Shown: one piece after another, positions 9,478-20,450 of the stretch | Layout of the letters: every line of letters begins with the position of its first letter | Numbering within the stretch: the stretch's first letter is position 1 | DNA from: Picochlorum sp. 'celeri' | Lineage: Eukaryota; Chlorophyta; Trebouxiophyceae | Direction: 5' to 3' | DNA: 64,000 nucleotides | NCBI GenBank assembly: GCA_010909725.1 | Contig: JAACMV010000017.1 | Coordinates: forward strand, 124,001-188,000 | The notes under the pieces: generated by a model | What the model saw: the letters and a program-made list of their open reading frames with translations, nothing else | Told to the model about the DNA's origin: nothing | The model's database searches: none | Translations under genes and position numbers: made by a program

Positions 9478-10628
9478 TGACTGTTGTCGGGCAAGGAATA
9501 AGGGCAACGATCAGATGCCCTAGGGGTGGTAGGAAATCTCTGGACCCAATAGCGATGAATGTCCATTCTCAGTCACTGATGGGTCATATGCCCTTAATTA
9601 GTGGTCAATGTGGTGGGAAAGGGTTGTTTGGATCCAAGGTGGCGCCATTGACGCGTTGCTACAGCGCGGCAGCGGACCAGCCAGACGACCTAGGGGTTGC
9701 GCTGGGAGGTAGTCCACCACCGCCCAACGAGAATGACAACGGGGATGATGATGGAAATGGAGGACACGGAGGTGCTGCTTTGGTGTTGGCAGCAGGGAGG
9801 ACGCTTGAGTCGTTGCCTCTTGATATTGGGCAAGCTGTCCAAAAGGGGACGATTCCAGCAGATATGTTGAAGCGGTATTTGGATATGAGCTCGAGCCCTA
9901 TCATCGCCTGGTTGATGCAGTTTGGTGGGTTTAGGGAACGTTTATTGGCAGATCCAGGATTTTTGGTGAAAGTTGCCATAGAGGTAGGGATTGGAATTTG
10001 CACAAAGACTACTGCAGAGTATGCCAAGCGGGGGGAGCAGTTTGAAAGCCAGTTGGACTTTGTATTCGCCAATATATGCATGGCATTGATTGCTGATTTT
10101 ATGTTGGTGTGGTTGCCTGCTCCGACGTACGCAGCGAATAAAAGCGTGGCATCCAAGGCTCCAGGTATGCTTTCCAACATCTTTGCAGGCTGTCCAGACA
10201 ATGCATTCCAAAAGGTTCCACCTGGATACGAGCCTTTCACGTTCGTCCAGCGCTGCGGCTCTGTCGTGCGAAATGGAGCTAAATTGTTTGGTGTTGGCTT
10301 CTTTGCAAGTCTTCTGGGGGTTGGCATGACGAACGGCCTTGTTGCGATTCGCGAAATGTTGGATCCATCCTTTGTCCCACTGAATGCGCCGCAAGATGTG
10401 GCAGTCATGTCTGGGGCATATGGGTTGTACATGGCATCGAGTTCGAACTTGAGGTATCAAATTTTGGCTGGTATTGTCGAGGAGCGAGGTATTGAAGTTT
10501 TGTTCAAGAACAACCCTGCTATCTGCGCAGCCTTGTCCTTTGCTGTCAGAACGGGCAACACATTCCTTGGGTCCCTGCTGTGGGTTGACTTTTTGAGTAT
10601 TCTCGGATTGCAAAAGATAGGACATTAA
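9474..10628 (+). CDS. RETICULATA/DUF3411-family plastid envelope protein
   Basis: This intronless 384-residue product begins with an Arg/Ser/Gly-rich leader of about 65 residues (transit-peptide-like, ending near RCYSAAA), followed by a Gly/Asp/Asn-rich linker. From about residue 100 it matches the RETICULATA-RELATED (DUF3411) pattern: SLPLDIGQAVQKGTIPADML, then LADPGFLVKVAIEVGIGI, FANICMALIADFMLVWLPAP, and GAYGLYMASSSNLRYQILAG toward the end, with several hydrophobic segments. Plant members lie in the chloroplast envelope and affect leaf mesophyll development and amino-acid balance; the biochemical role is unknown. The ATG at 9474 overlaps the stop of the small upstream gene; another Met (MNVHSQSLMG, at 9555) could start a shorter leader. 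A TGTAA lies 71 nt after the stop. Confidence 0.88.
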   Translation: MMTVVGQGIRATIRCPRGGRKSLDPIAMNVHSQSLMGHMPLISGQCGGKGLFGSKVAPLTRCYSAAADQPDDLGVALGGSPPPPNENDNGDDDGNGGHGGAALVLAAGRTLESLPLDIGQAVQKGTIPADMLKRYLDMSSSPIIAWLMQFGGFRERLLADPGFLVKVAIEVGIGICTKTTAEYAKRGEQFESQLDFVFANICMALIADFMLVWLPAPTYAANKSVASKAPGMLSNIFAGCPDNAFQKVPPGYEPFTFVQRCGSVVRNGAKLFGVGFFASLLGVGMTNGLVAIREMLDPSFVPLNAPQDVAVMSGAYGLYMASSSNLRYQILAGIVEERGIEVLFKNNPAICAALSFAVRTGNTFLGSLLWVDFLSILGLQKIGH

Positions 10629-10698
10629 TGTTGTGATCGTCTCATGATTTTCCAATACGCTAGTTTTCTTTGCACTGCATTTGTGTTTCCCAACTTGA

Positions 10699-10703
10699 TG
10701 TAA
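10699..10703 (+). terminator. TGTAA poly(A) signal of the DUF3411 gene
   Basis: TGTAA occurs 71 nt after the DUF3411 stop, in the convergent interval shared with the epimerase gene. Confidence 0.5.
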
Positions 10704-10723
10704 CAACAATTGACTATTCATTC

Positions 10724-10728
10724 TTACA
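10724..10728 (-). terminator. TGTAA poly(A) signal of the epimerase gene
   Basis: On the minus strand TGTAA lies 66 nt beyond the epimerase stop. It sits 20 bp from the oppositely oriented signal of the DUF3411 gene, so the two 3' ends interleave. Confidence 0.5.
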
Positions 10729-10794
10729 AAAGTTTGTCCTACAACTCATCATTTCAAAATACTACTTGTGCGTCGAGCGTCCCTGGGGAAATCT

Positions 10795-11962
10795 TCAGAG
10801 ATCGACAATCTTCATCTCAGTTTCTGCTCTCCATGATTCTCCAGGCTTCAAAACAATTGGCTCGGAGAACTGCGCATTTTCTACACAAACAAACTCCTTG
10901 TAGCAATCTGGCATGGCTGTCCAAGGAGACCAGACAACTGTATCCGACCAATTCTTCGAATCGATGGAAATTGCAGCACCAGTACCCACATCCAACTCTA
11001 CGTGACCCGCGGATTTAAGGTATACAGAATCTACGGGACCAGTAAAGGCAATAGAGTCTCTATCTTCTTCCTTCTTGGGAGGGTTGTTGGCATCCTCCGT
11101 CTTGTCCAGGTACTCCTACAAGTAAAAAACACTCTCCCATCAGGTAACTCTTTGTAAAAAGACACGGTTTCGTGCTACAACGTACCAATCCTTTGAGACC
11201 ATTAACCTTTGCATTCTCGACACCAGCAACCTCAAAGTATGAGTGGAGAGCTGCTGTGAAATCAAATGCTTCGCTTCCCTTGTTCAACACACGCATATCT
11301 GTCTTCAAAGTCTCCCCATGCAAACTAATAGAATAGGCAACCATAAAATCATGTGGCCACATCTTCTTGGTGTACTCATTATCAATCAATGCAATTTCAA
11401 TCTCGGGGTCGCGATCGTCTGGCTGAGGATCTGCTGAAGATCCCACAACTTCCCAGTCAAGATTGCGAGCAAATCCATGCTGCTGCATCTCTCCAGGCCC
11501 AAACTGGGGGAAGCAGTGTGGAATACCTCCAGAAATTGGCTTTGACTTGTCGAACACTGCATCTGGGCGAATATAAAGCACTTCATCTCCAGATGCCTGC
11601 TTCCATGACGTCACACAACCCCCGAAAAGGGTGACTTCTGCACTGCTCCCACACGCATGCTTCAGCACCACTGTCGGCAAACCACCTCTACCCTCCTTAA
11701 ACTCCACATGGCCAGGAATCTCAAATTTAGATGCAAGATCCTTCACCAATTCAGCGGAAGAAGCGGAGGCTATGATCGCTTTCGAGCGCTCTGCTCTATC
11801 CACACGTCGAGAACTAAACCGACTTCCAAAGGTGGCACTCCTGCGTCGTTTTATATCATCTGAGCTACCTACAACATTAGATTGGACGATCGCAACGATT
11901 CTCGCACCTGTTGGTACTGGACTGCCTGAAACCATGGGATTTGGTTGGGTACCCAACCGCAA
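10795..11962 (-). CDS. Glucose-6-phosphate 1-epimerase (aldose-1-epimerase family)
   Basis: It interconverts the alpha and beta anomers of glucose 6-phosphate. Two exons, 11962-11186 and 11115-10795, are separated by a 70-nt intron (GTACGT...TTGTAG, phase 0), giving 365 residues. The protein shows the family features: VTLFGGCVTSWKQASGDEVL, the GGIPHCFPQFGPG motif, then PHDFMVAYSISLHGETL, LHSYFEV with the catalytic His, and WSPWTAMPDCYKEFVCVENA near the end. The first 70 or so residues are basic and Ser-rich and read like an organelle leader (KRRRSATFGSRFSSRR), suggesting a plastid protein. It is divergent from VPS18, with 219 bp between start codons. Confidence 0.92.
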
Positions 11963-12181
11963 TTTTTGGCGAACAAGCTCTCTGCATCGTGAGTGTATGA
12001 TTTATGTATGATTAATCGAAAATATCAAATGGAAGATCGGTTGAGAGGGGCAGGTGTCGTGCTCAGATCGCTATTCTCCTTGAATAGATAGTATAAACAC
12101 GTTTAGCCATGCGATGTACATGTACATTCATGCCCCGCCTTGGTATCAATCGTATGCTATAGAAAATAATATGTTATAAAC

Positions 12182-15100
12182 ATGGCGTTGCTGGATGAAT
12201 GGAATCAAGAGATTAGTGGAATCGTTGCAGAGTCAAACGTTTCAGGTTCGAAAAACGGTGCAGAAGCAACAGGTTCACTATTTAGTCTCGATATACGACT
12301 CGATTTTGCCTCTCAGTGCGTTATTTGTATTGCTTCTTAGGTTTACCCGCTGATGTGTCGGACAGTGCTCGGACAACCATAAAGTGCCACTGTCTCATAA
12401 CTCTCTTTGTGTTTTCAGGGGCCGTGGGCATGCGGTGGGACTGGCGTGTTCTTCTAGTAAGATTTTCTTAGCAACCTCGAAGAATTTTCTCATTCGGCAT
12501 GACGAGAATACGGGAAGCATCAGCGAAGTGATGCTGTCAAAGTCTCATGAGTGCAAGATACGCAGGTTGTTTGTGGATCCATGTGGGCATCATATTCTGG
12601 TGCTGATTCAGCAGGGATTATACCTGGAGACGTATTACATAGGGAGTGATTTTTCAAAGCCAGTGCCTTTGAAGGATCTTAAGGGAATCAACGTGACGAG
12701 TGTGGCATGGGGTATGCAGACAGCATTGACGAGGGGTGCTGGATACAGCAGTGCAGTTCTTGGCACGGATACCGGGGAAGTGTATGGGGTCTCAAATATA
12801 ATGGTAAAGAAAATAATAGTAGAGAGGTTATTGGAAATACCTAGAAAGGGGAAATCTCCGATTTCTGGCATGGTTGCTATTCCTTTGGGTGGATCGACAA
12901 CCGAAGCGCAAAGGCATCTCTTGTTGGTATTGTGTGGCACACATCTTCACATGTTCTTGGGAAGGGGTGAAACAGTGGTTTCGATGCTACAGAAGGCAGG
13001 TCGAGGCGACGTGATAACCAAGTTATTTGATCTCCCAATCGAGAGAGATGCTGCTCAGATACAACTTTTCAGGCCCCCTACTATTTCTTCTCGGGAAGCA
13101 GTGCTGGCGGATCCGACGAGTTTTGCAGTACTATCTACATCTGGAATATACTATGGGGGAGTGAATTTGCGGCAACAGACGGATGACCCAATGGACTATC
13201 TGACCTCACACAAACTTTTGCCCTGTGGGGTATTCAACAGGCAGGGTGTCGAACAGCCAATCTCACTGGCAATGACCCAGTATCACATCGTTTTGTTGTA
13301 TCCCTCTAAACTTCAGTTTATAAATATAGAAAGTAGAGCGACAATTCAGGAGATCCTTGTGGAGTCGTTTGCTTCACCTATGAGAGGGGCAGCAGCTTTG
13401 CCACTGGGCTTGTGCAGGGATGCTGTTGATGGTCAGCTATTGGTTCTGGCTGGAGATGACGTGTATGAGATTGACCATTCCAATGAAGATAGAGATATGT
13501 GGAAAATATTTTTATCAAGGGGCGACTACAAATCTGCTCTACCATTTTGCAGGACAGCATCCCAGAGGAATGCAGCATATTTGCAAGAAGCTGAGCGTTT
13601 GTTTGCCGAGCAAGACTACAAGCAGGCGGCGACGTTGTTTGGTAAGTGCACTTCCCATGTACCAACATTTGATGAAATATCTCTGCGACTCATGGGGCTG
13701 GGGGATGGAGCGGCCATGCGTGCTTTCCTTGAAGCTCGATTGAGCACCTTGGGCAAGAATGACAGAGTCCAGAGCACGATGGTTTCTACATGGCTTCTTG
13801 AACTGTTGCTTGATAATGCAAACAAAAATGCGCTTTTGAAGAATACAGGCGGTGTTTCTGATCAGGAAGAGAATTCGGAGGACGAGGTTAAGGCTTTCCT
13901 ATGGAAGTTTGTGCGAATACTAGATTCAAAGACGACAATATCAATCTTAGAGGATTATGGACGGCATGATGATCTCATTGAGTATGCTAGGGCTAGAGGA
14001 GATGACGAAGCAGAAGTTGAACTCTTAATGCGCAAAGGGGATGCAGAGCGAGTATTCGAAATTTTACGGAAACCATCTGTTAATCGAGAGCTGGTTTACA
14101 AATATGCCGGCAATCTCCTGGCATTGGCTCCCTCGCAGACAGTATTTTCCTGGATGGATGCGTCTCCTCCTTTAGATCCTCTTCGTCTGCTGCCGTCGAT
14201 ATTGCCTTATGCTGATCAGAGATCCTCTCAGAGTGCTAGGTTTGAAGTAGCCCGATACCTTAAATTTTGCGTGGAGGTTAGAGGAGTAGTCGAGCCAGCG
14301 ATTCACGATTTTTATATCAGTATTCTATGCATCGATGAAAAGAATAGTGCAGAGCTTCTTCAGTTCATCAAGCAGTCCAAGAATCCATTTGGTGCTCCAT
14401 TATATGATCCAGTGAGGGCCCTGAGGTTATGTTCTCTCTGGCAAAGAAAAGATGCCATTGTCTTGTTGTTATCAGAAGTAGGTATGTGGAATGAAGCAAT
14501 TGATCAAGCTCTAAGTATAAGCATTGAATACGCGAAAGAAATAGCATCAGAATATCAAGGAGATGATGATGATCTCCGTAAAGGCATATGGCTAAAGATT
14601 GTCAAACATTTGATTTCTCAAGAGGGCTCAGAGCAAGGACATTGGACGGTACGTTTCTTGGAGAAAACAAGACCTGTTGGACTCTGTTTTTTTAAATATA
14701 CAATATTTATCACGCAGCGAGACCTGGTGGAAAGCATCGGGGGCATTATGGAGGACTCCAATGAGTCAGTTTTGATTGATGATGTTCTGGACTTGTTCCC
14801 TAGTTTGGAGAAAATGGGGATGTTCAAAAGCCTAATCTGCCAAAATTTAAACAAATATAGTCAAAGCATTGATCAAAAGAAGAGTGAGATGCGGATTGCA
14901 TCTGAGTCAAACAGAAAACTTCGAATGGCAGTTTCACACCTGGGGAAAGCCAAGGTTAGAGCCAGTCCCAAGTCGTCATGCATCAGTTGCGCCAGATTGC
15001 TTACAGAGAGACCACCTACTACAGCTGGTCCAACAGGGGGCTCCTTACCAAGCATATACACTTTTCCAACTGGGAATATGTATCACGGGGCTTGTTTGTG

Positions 15101-15338
15101 CTTTGAAGCAGCCAAACTGGGGACAGAACAGTCAGCAGCAATTATTAAGAAGCTTTCAAAGCAATTGGCTTTGGCAAAAACGACTGAGGTTGATACAATA
15201 GATCGCCTGGAGGCTGAATTAGAGAAAGAAATTGCCGTGCAAGATCCTTTCTGTAGTGAAAACCTTGCAATGTTAGTGACAAAGCCCTTCACTGATGACT
15301 CGTGCAGCGAAAGAGCCACCTCGTGGTCTATAAAATAA
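12182..15338 (+). CDS. VPS18: VPS18, HOPS/CORVET core subunit
   Basis: This is a tethering-complex subunit for late endosome and vacuole fusion (class C Vps core). Exons are 12182-12315, 12419-14648 and 14718-15338, giving 994 residues. Intron 1 (103 nt, GTGCGT...TTTCAG) connects SLFSLDIRLDFASQ to GRGHAVGLACSS. Intron 2 (14649-14717, 69 nt, GTACGT...CACGCAG) is a multiple of three with no stop, so simple ORF calling leaves it in; removing it restores the helix between EQGHWT and RDLVESIGGIM. The N-terminal half is the Pep3/Vps18 beta-propeller region, the middle is clathrin-repeat-like alpha-solenoid, and the C terminus has a RING-like Cys/His cluster (SSCISCARLL ... MYHGACLCFEA). Length matches the usual 970-1000 residues. 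It is convergent with the PKS gene (267 bp between stops). Confidence 0.92.
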
Positions 15339-15567
15339 AGATAGGAGGCCAGTTGTTTGCAAATGATTGTTTGTTATTCTTTAAAATGGTTTTAGTGTGA
15401 AGAATACACCATATAGTAGCCCACGAATCGCCAAGTTGTTGAAACGACCCATGCTAACTTGAATGTGGCCAGAACCATGACTAATCGCCAGGGTCTGTGC
15501 CATCCTCATGCCACTACGCACTATTCGAGTAAGAGATATATTCTGCAATATGTTTGAATTGATTGTG

Positions 15568-15572
15568 TTACA
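15568..15572 (-). terminator. TGTAA poly(A) signal of the giant PKS gene
   Basis: On the minus strand TGTAA lies 33 nt beyond the PKS stop codon, which supports 15606 as the true 3' end of the coding region. Confidence 0.5.
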
Positions 15573-15605
15573 TTAATTTACCAAAGTCTACTTCATAAGA
15601 AATAA

Positions 15606-18600
15606 TTAGTGTGCCGGATGAGAAACTTTTAGAATGTTTAGCCAGAAAAGCCATACGAGCATAAAGACTATGAATTCGCAGATTACAATCCAAGCAAGCC
15701 TTATCCGCGATCTATCCCGATGGTATTGGGTTTCGGACATCGTTCTCTTCTCTTGGGTCACGGATTCGGCCTCTGCTCCGATCCAAGAATGACGAGATGA
15801 CAAAATCGGGTTCTCATGTTCCAAGGCCTCCAGACAAGCTGCAGCGGCCTTTGAAGCAACCTGCAAATACTCTGATGCAACAAAATAGTGATTTGAGTCA
15901 ATCACAATGCGTTCAAATGAAGATTGGGTGTGTCGTGTCCACCCCTTCATGTAGCCTTTCGGAATGGTGTTGTCCTTGGCCCCGTCAAATGCCAAAATAG
16001 GACAGGAGAGCGGCGTATTCTCAACTGAGTACTCGTACTGTACAGCCATCATTATATCATTAATTGCCATCGGTGCGACGAGATCATATAAATCCTTGGA
16101 TTGCTTCATTTCCTCAATTCCAGCAAAATGTCCAGCCTCAAATGCATGCAAGACACTTTCTTTTGGGAGTGACCTCCAGTCACGTAGATGCGCGACGACT
16201 TCTTCTTTGATGACCCTAAAATTACCAAAAAGATAATTTCTCTTTGGATTGTAGATTTGCATGATAACGGATGCATATTTATCCGGGGGAGAAACTGCTG
16301 CTGGTATGAAAAGAAGCGGCATTTTTCTTCCGCATTTCTGCAGCCTTTGAATCATATCGTAACCAATAATAGCTCCAAGGCACGTTCCAAAAATTGCATA
16401 AGGCATCTCATCAAGAGGAAGTGTCTCAATTAGATGCTCAGACAAAGCTGGCAATGAATCTATGTGTTCTTCGTTCGATCGCCTTCCGCGGCCAGGGATC
16501 TGAACAGGATACACATCTATGCATGATGGGAAAATTTGGTTCCAGTGAGCAAACAGATTTTCGGCAACTCCGCCTGCCCAAGGTAGACAAAATAGCCTCA
16601 TTTTTGCCCGAGAAGCTGCCGCAGGCGCGTTTACTGCATTTTTTCCAGACTCAGCCAAAGTGTTGTGGACTCTGCCTCCATGATGAAGCAGCAAATCCAT
16701 CAGAGAAGCAGGAGTATGCGTGATCAACTCGTATGACTCGACTGTCGCAGTCCCCATCAAGTCATCAATCTTTGCTTTCAGGTCTAGCGATGATAGAGAT
16801 TCCAGACCTTGTTCACCCAGGGGCGTTGACGGGTCAGGGCGGTCGACTTGCAGAACAGATTGGAGAATGCGATCTATGGAACCTTGGTCAACTGATTTCC
16901 CTCTCAATGCATTGCTCTTGGCTTTTGATCCGATTTCTTCCAGGTTTGGCTCATATTCTATAACCGGAGTAATTGTTTGCAGTTCCTCGTAAATATCTTC
17001 TAGTTGATTAGATAAATTGGATCCAATGAGCATCTTGATATTTTTCCAATATGACTGTGTTGCAACCATGTGCACTGAAGCATTACCGAATCCGATCACC
17101 CACTGCAAGGCCGAGAGCCCATGGCCAACACTAAGCATACCCAGAGATTTGACTTCTTCATCCGATGCAGCAAATTTAGCAGCCATTCCTGCGATGAAAC
17201 AATTTTTTCTCGTTATTTGTGAAATTCAGTCTCAGCAATTTCCACATAGCACGTACCGATTGATCCCCATGCTCCCCATTGTGTTGATGTACATGGAAGA
17301 CCCTCGACTCGGAGCCTAATCGCGATATTGTCCATGGCGCTGTTCGCGGCGGAGTACGATGCATGATTCTTATTTCCTAATAAAGCGGATATCGAGGAGA
17401 AGAAGTTTGCACAAAGCGTTGGTCTTGTTCCACGAAACAGTTTCTCTATTGGCTCGAATTTGCCCGAATGCACCCGCCTGCTGATATTCGGTGCAGTGTG
17501 CGGCATGGTGGCAGCTTGTTGGCTACCCGACGTGTGCAGAAACACCATTGAGATTGGCATGTCCCTCCTGTAATTATCATGGTAGATGTCAGCGTCCGAT
17601 GATATTGAACCATCAATCTTTTCAATGCGAGTGAATCCTGTTCTGGTCAGCGCATCTCGTGCATGTCCATTGCTAACTCCACTCCTACTGAAGAGATAAA
17701 CATGGTTGGCAAATAAAGCCCTCCCCCAAGTTGCAGTCGCCATTCCCAGTGCCCCAGTTCCTCCTGATACTACCAAAGATGCATTGAAAAGTTGTATCTT
17801 GTCTTTTCTATTTGTTTGTACTGTCCTTTTCACCTTTTTCACGACAGGCAATGTCGAATCGGAAAGCATTTCTCTCTTGTTCTTCTCTGAACTCTGAATG
17901 AGGACATTGCTGCTGAATTTCTGAATCGAAACTGTTCCCATCTCCAGATAAACGTTATTCAAATACCCACTGACTATGCCATATTCTTTACCCAACCTTT
18001 TAGACAGTAGGGGCGTCACTGTATTGAAGTTACTCTCATTAACAATGTTTGAGATGATGAGGGATGATTTGGTTTTCGCTGATGCGATCGCTGAGAGTGC
18101 TTCTGCAAGAAGTTGCTCAATGTTTAAGACTGGCATTTGGAAGTTTGGCTTAAATGTTTTAGAGTTTCTCGGAATCTCATTGGCTGCATGGCTTGCACTG
18201 TTAACATAGGCCTCGTAGCAGTACAGGTTCTCAGGATGGTGCATCCCAGTCATTCGATGCATCAGTCCTTCAATTCGAGTCAATCTGCCTCGATCTTCAT
18301 CAAGAATAATTGAAGTTTTGGACGCCCTACAGAATTTGCCGTTGCGATCTTGGGGTAAATGTAGAGAAGCGACTCGAGCAGCGCAGTTATCCCCATTTCT
18401 TGACAATGTGCAGACTCCAAGCAGAGAGTACATCAACTAATAAGTCTGACTGAGAGCTAGACGTAGCAACCTGTGCACATGAGGTGTCTTCTTCAATCCA
18501 TAGGCTTACTAGAGTATTTGATCTATTAATATGCTGTTTTCTTTCAGAATTTCTCTGAACAATCCCAGGGGCCACTGTAGCTTCTGCTAGTGTTGCCTGC

Positions 18601-20450
18601 TCATTCACAAGCGAGCAAATTCCGTCCTGTGGGACAAACCGGGCTTTGAACGACCCTTTAAGACTCAATTTTATATTAAACGCGTTTATGTTGTGCAACA
18701 CAATATCGTGTTGATCGCTCCCTTTGTCCCCCCGCTCAGAAGAATAAAGTGATAATGCTACCGAAACCGCTGATTCAATGACGAATAAGATCCCACCATT
18801 CAATTGGGCCAATAAAGATCTCATTTCAACTGATTTTAGTTCACGCATTTCGTACAGAATTCCCTCTGTGTGAGTAATAGAGCTAACCTTCATCAAAACT
18901 AATGGTAAATGTTTGGCTTCAATCCTGTTGAAGAATTCCCAGACCTGAAAACAAGGAAAGTAAAAATATGTGATTTCTCAAGCATTTAGACACGAAAAAG
19001 TTAGAGAACATATACATCCTATATGTGGAACCTACATGGTGTATGTTGAGCCCGCGTTTTTGGTCAACTCTGAATTTGTGTATATGAGAGAACATTGCAT
19101 GAGCATTTATGCCGCTCATACCAAATGAACTAGTTCCAACCACTCCTGGATCCATTGATACTGCTGAATTTTCTCTGTTGATATGATGAGAACCGTCCGC
19201 TTCTGCCATAGATTGCGATATAAATGGATTCAATCCCCGGAGGTGCTGAACAGGTGGCTTGGTGAGGCATCCAAGTAGTGACAAACCACACAAAACTCCA
19301 TTCAGGCCAGCGTTGCCTTCAGCATGGCCAAGGAATGATTTACTAGCCAACATGCTCAATACAGAAGTCTTCGAAAAAACTCGTAGTAATGCGCTAACCT
19401 CGATGGGATCCCCTAAGGCAGTACCTGTCCCATGGGTAGAAACAGCAGTCACCTCGCTTGTGCTGATAGCTGCTTGATCGCAGGCTGATCTCAAAAGCTG
19501 GACTTGGGCAGAGCCGTTGGGCGATGTCAAACTGCTACTTCTTCCATCTTGATTCATGCAAATTGAGTCGACGTCTGCCACAATGGGTTTCTCGTCGATT
19601 GCGCCTCTCTCAATCAACTCCATCAGCAAAACAGTTGAGCCTTCGGCTCGGCCATAGCCATCAGCTTCTTGACTGAATGTTTGGCATCTACCCGTGAATG
19701 AAAGAGCTTTGAGATGACAAATAGCACTGAAAGTATCTGAATTGAGAATTAGGTTTACACCAGATGCGAAATTGGTACCAGAGCCTTGCGTCATTAAGGA
19801 GTTGCCAGACAAATGGCATGCGACAAGCGAAGAAGAGCACGCAGTGTCACTACAAATGGAAGGGCCTGCATGTCATAATAACAGAACAAATATATTTGAA
19901 TATGTTTTAATGTCCAGATTTAGAATTGCTGTGGAGAAAATATATGGCACAACTCACCATTGAGTCCAAACGTGTAAGACACCCGTCCTGCCATGTACGA
20001 AGACCCATTGCCAATTATCGCATGAGGTGGAGGTTTGGCGCCTCTCTGGGGCAAACTAGTGAGATATTCATGATACATACAACCTATATAGACACCGGTA
20101 GCGATAGAGGTGTCAGTCGCAAGTATCAAAGTGGCGTGCTCTTCCAAGAGAATTCTCACTTGAGGATCCAACCAACAAGCTTCCTGATGAGTTATTCGAA
20201 AGATCTCATGATCAAATTTGAAGACATCCTTGCAAAATGCGGCAAATCGTGTGTATGATAACCCGGAAGCAGTGGTAATCGGATCAAAACAACTCTCAAT
20301 GTCCCATCGCTCATACGGCACCTGTGCAATGGCATCCTTCTCGGGAAAAATGCTTCTTTTAGGATCTAAGCAATATCCTTCAGCCTCAGGGAGTTTCCCA
20401 GCAATTGACCTGATAACGATCGATTTCTCCCATAATGAGGGTGTTTCACG
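15606..20450 (-). other. PKS module 9 and release: KS9 - degenerate region - KR - ACP9 - thioesterase - TM anchor
   Basis: KS9 has its active Cys near 19,842, HGTGT and KSFLGHAEG. The following region, which carries the frame break, has no DH motif. KR has GGTGALG near 17,760 and ASYSAAN. ACP9 reads EQGLESLSSLDL near 16,798, with Glu for the usual Asp before the phosphopantetheine Ser. The thioesterase resembles stand-alone type II enzymes (LFCLPWAGGVAENLF, VQIPGRGRR), with a GTCLG nucleophile elbow at 16374-16388, Asp in FDGAKDN and His in SNHYFV. The last 30 residues include a hydrophobic helix (IRLAWIVICEFIVFMLVWLF). Confidence 0.75.

Noticed and set aside
9659..10432. Long minus-strand open frame (257 codons) opposite the DUF3411 gene
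   Set aside because: It is a shadow of the DUF3411 coding sequence. It has no recognisable domain, and its amino-acid pattern mirrors the sense codons.
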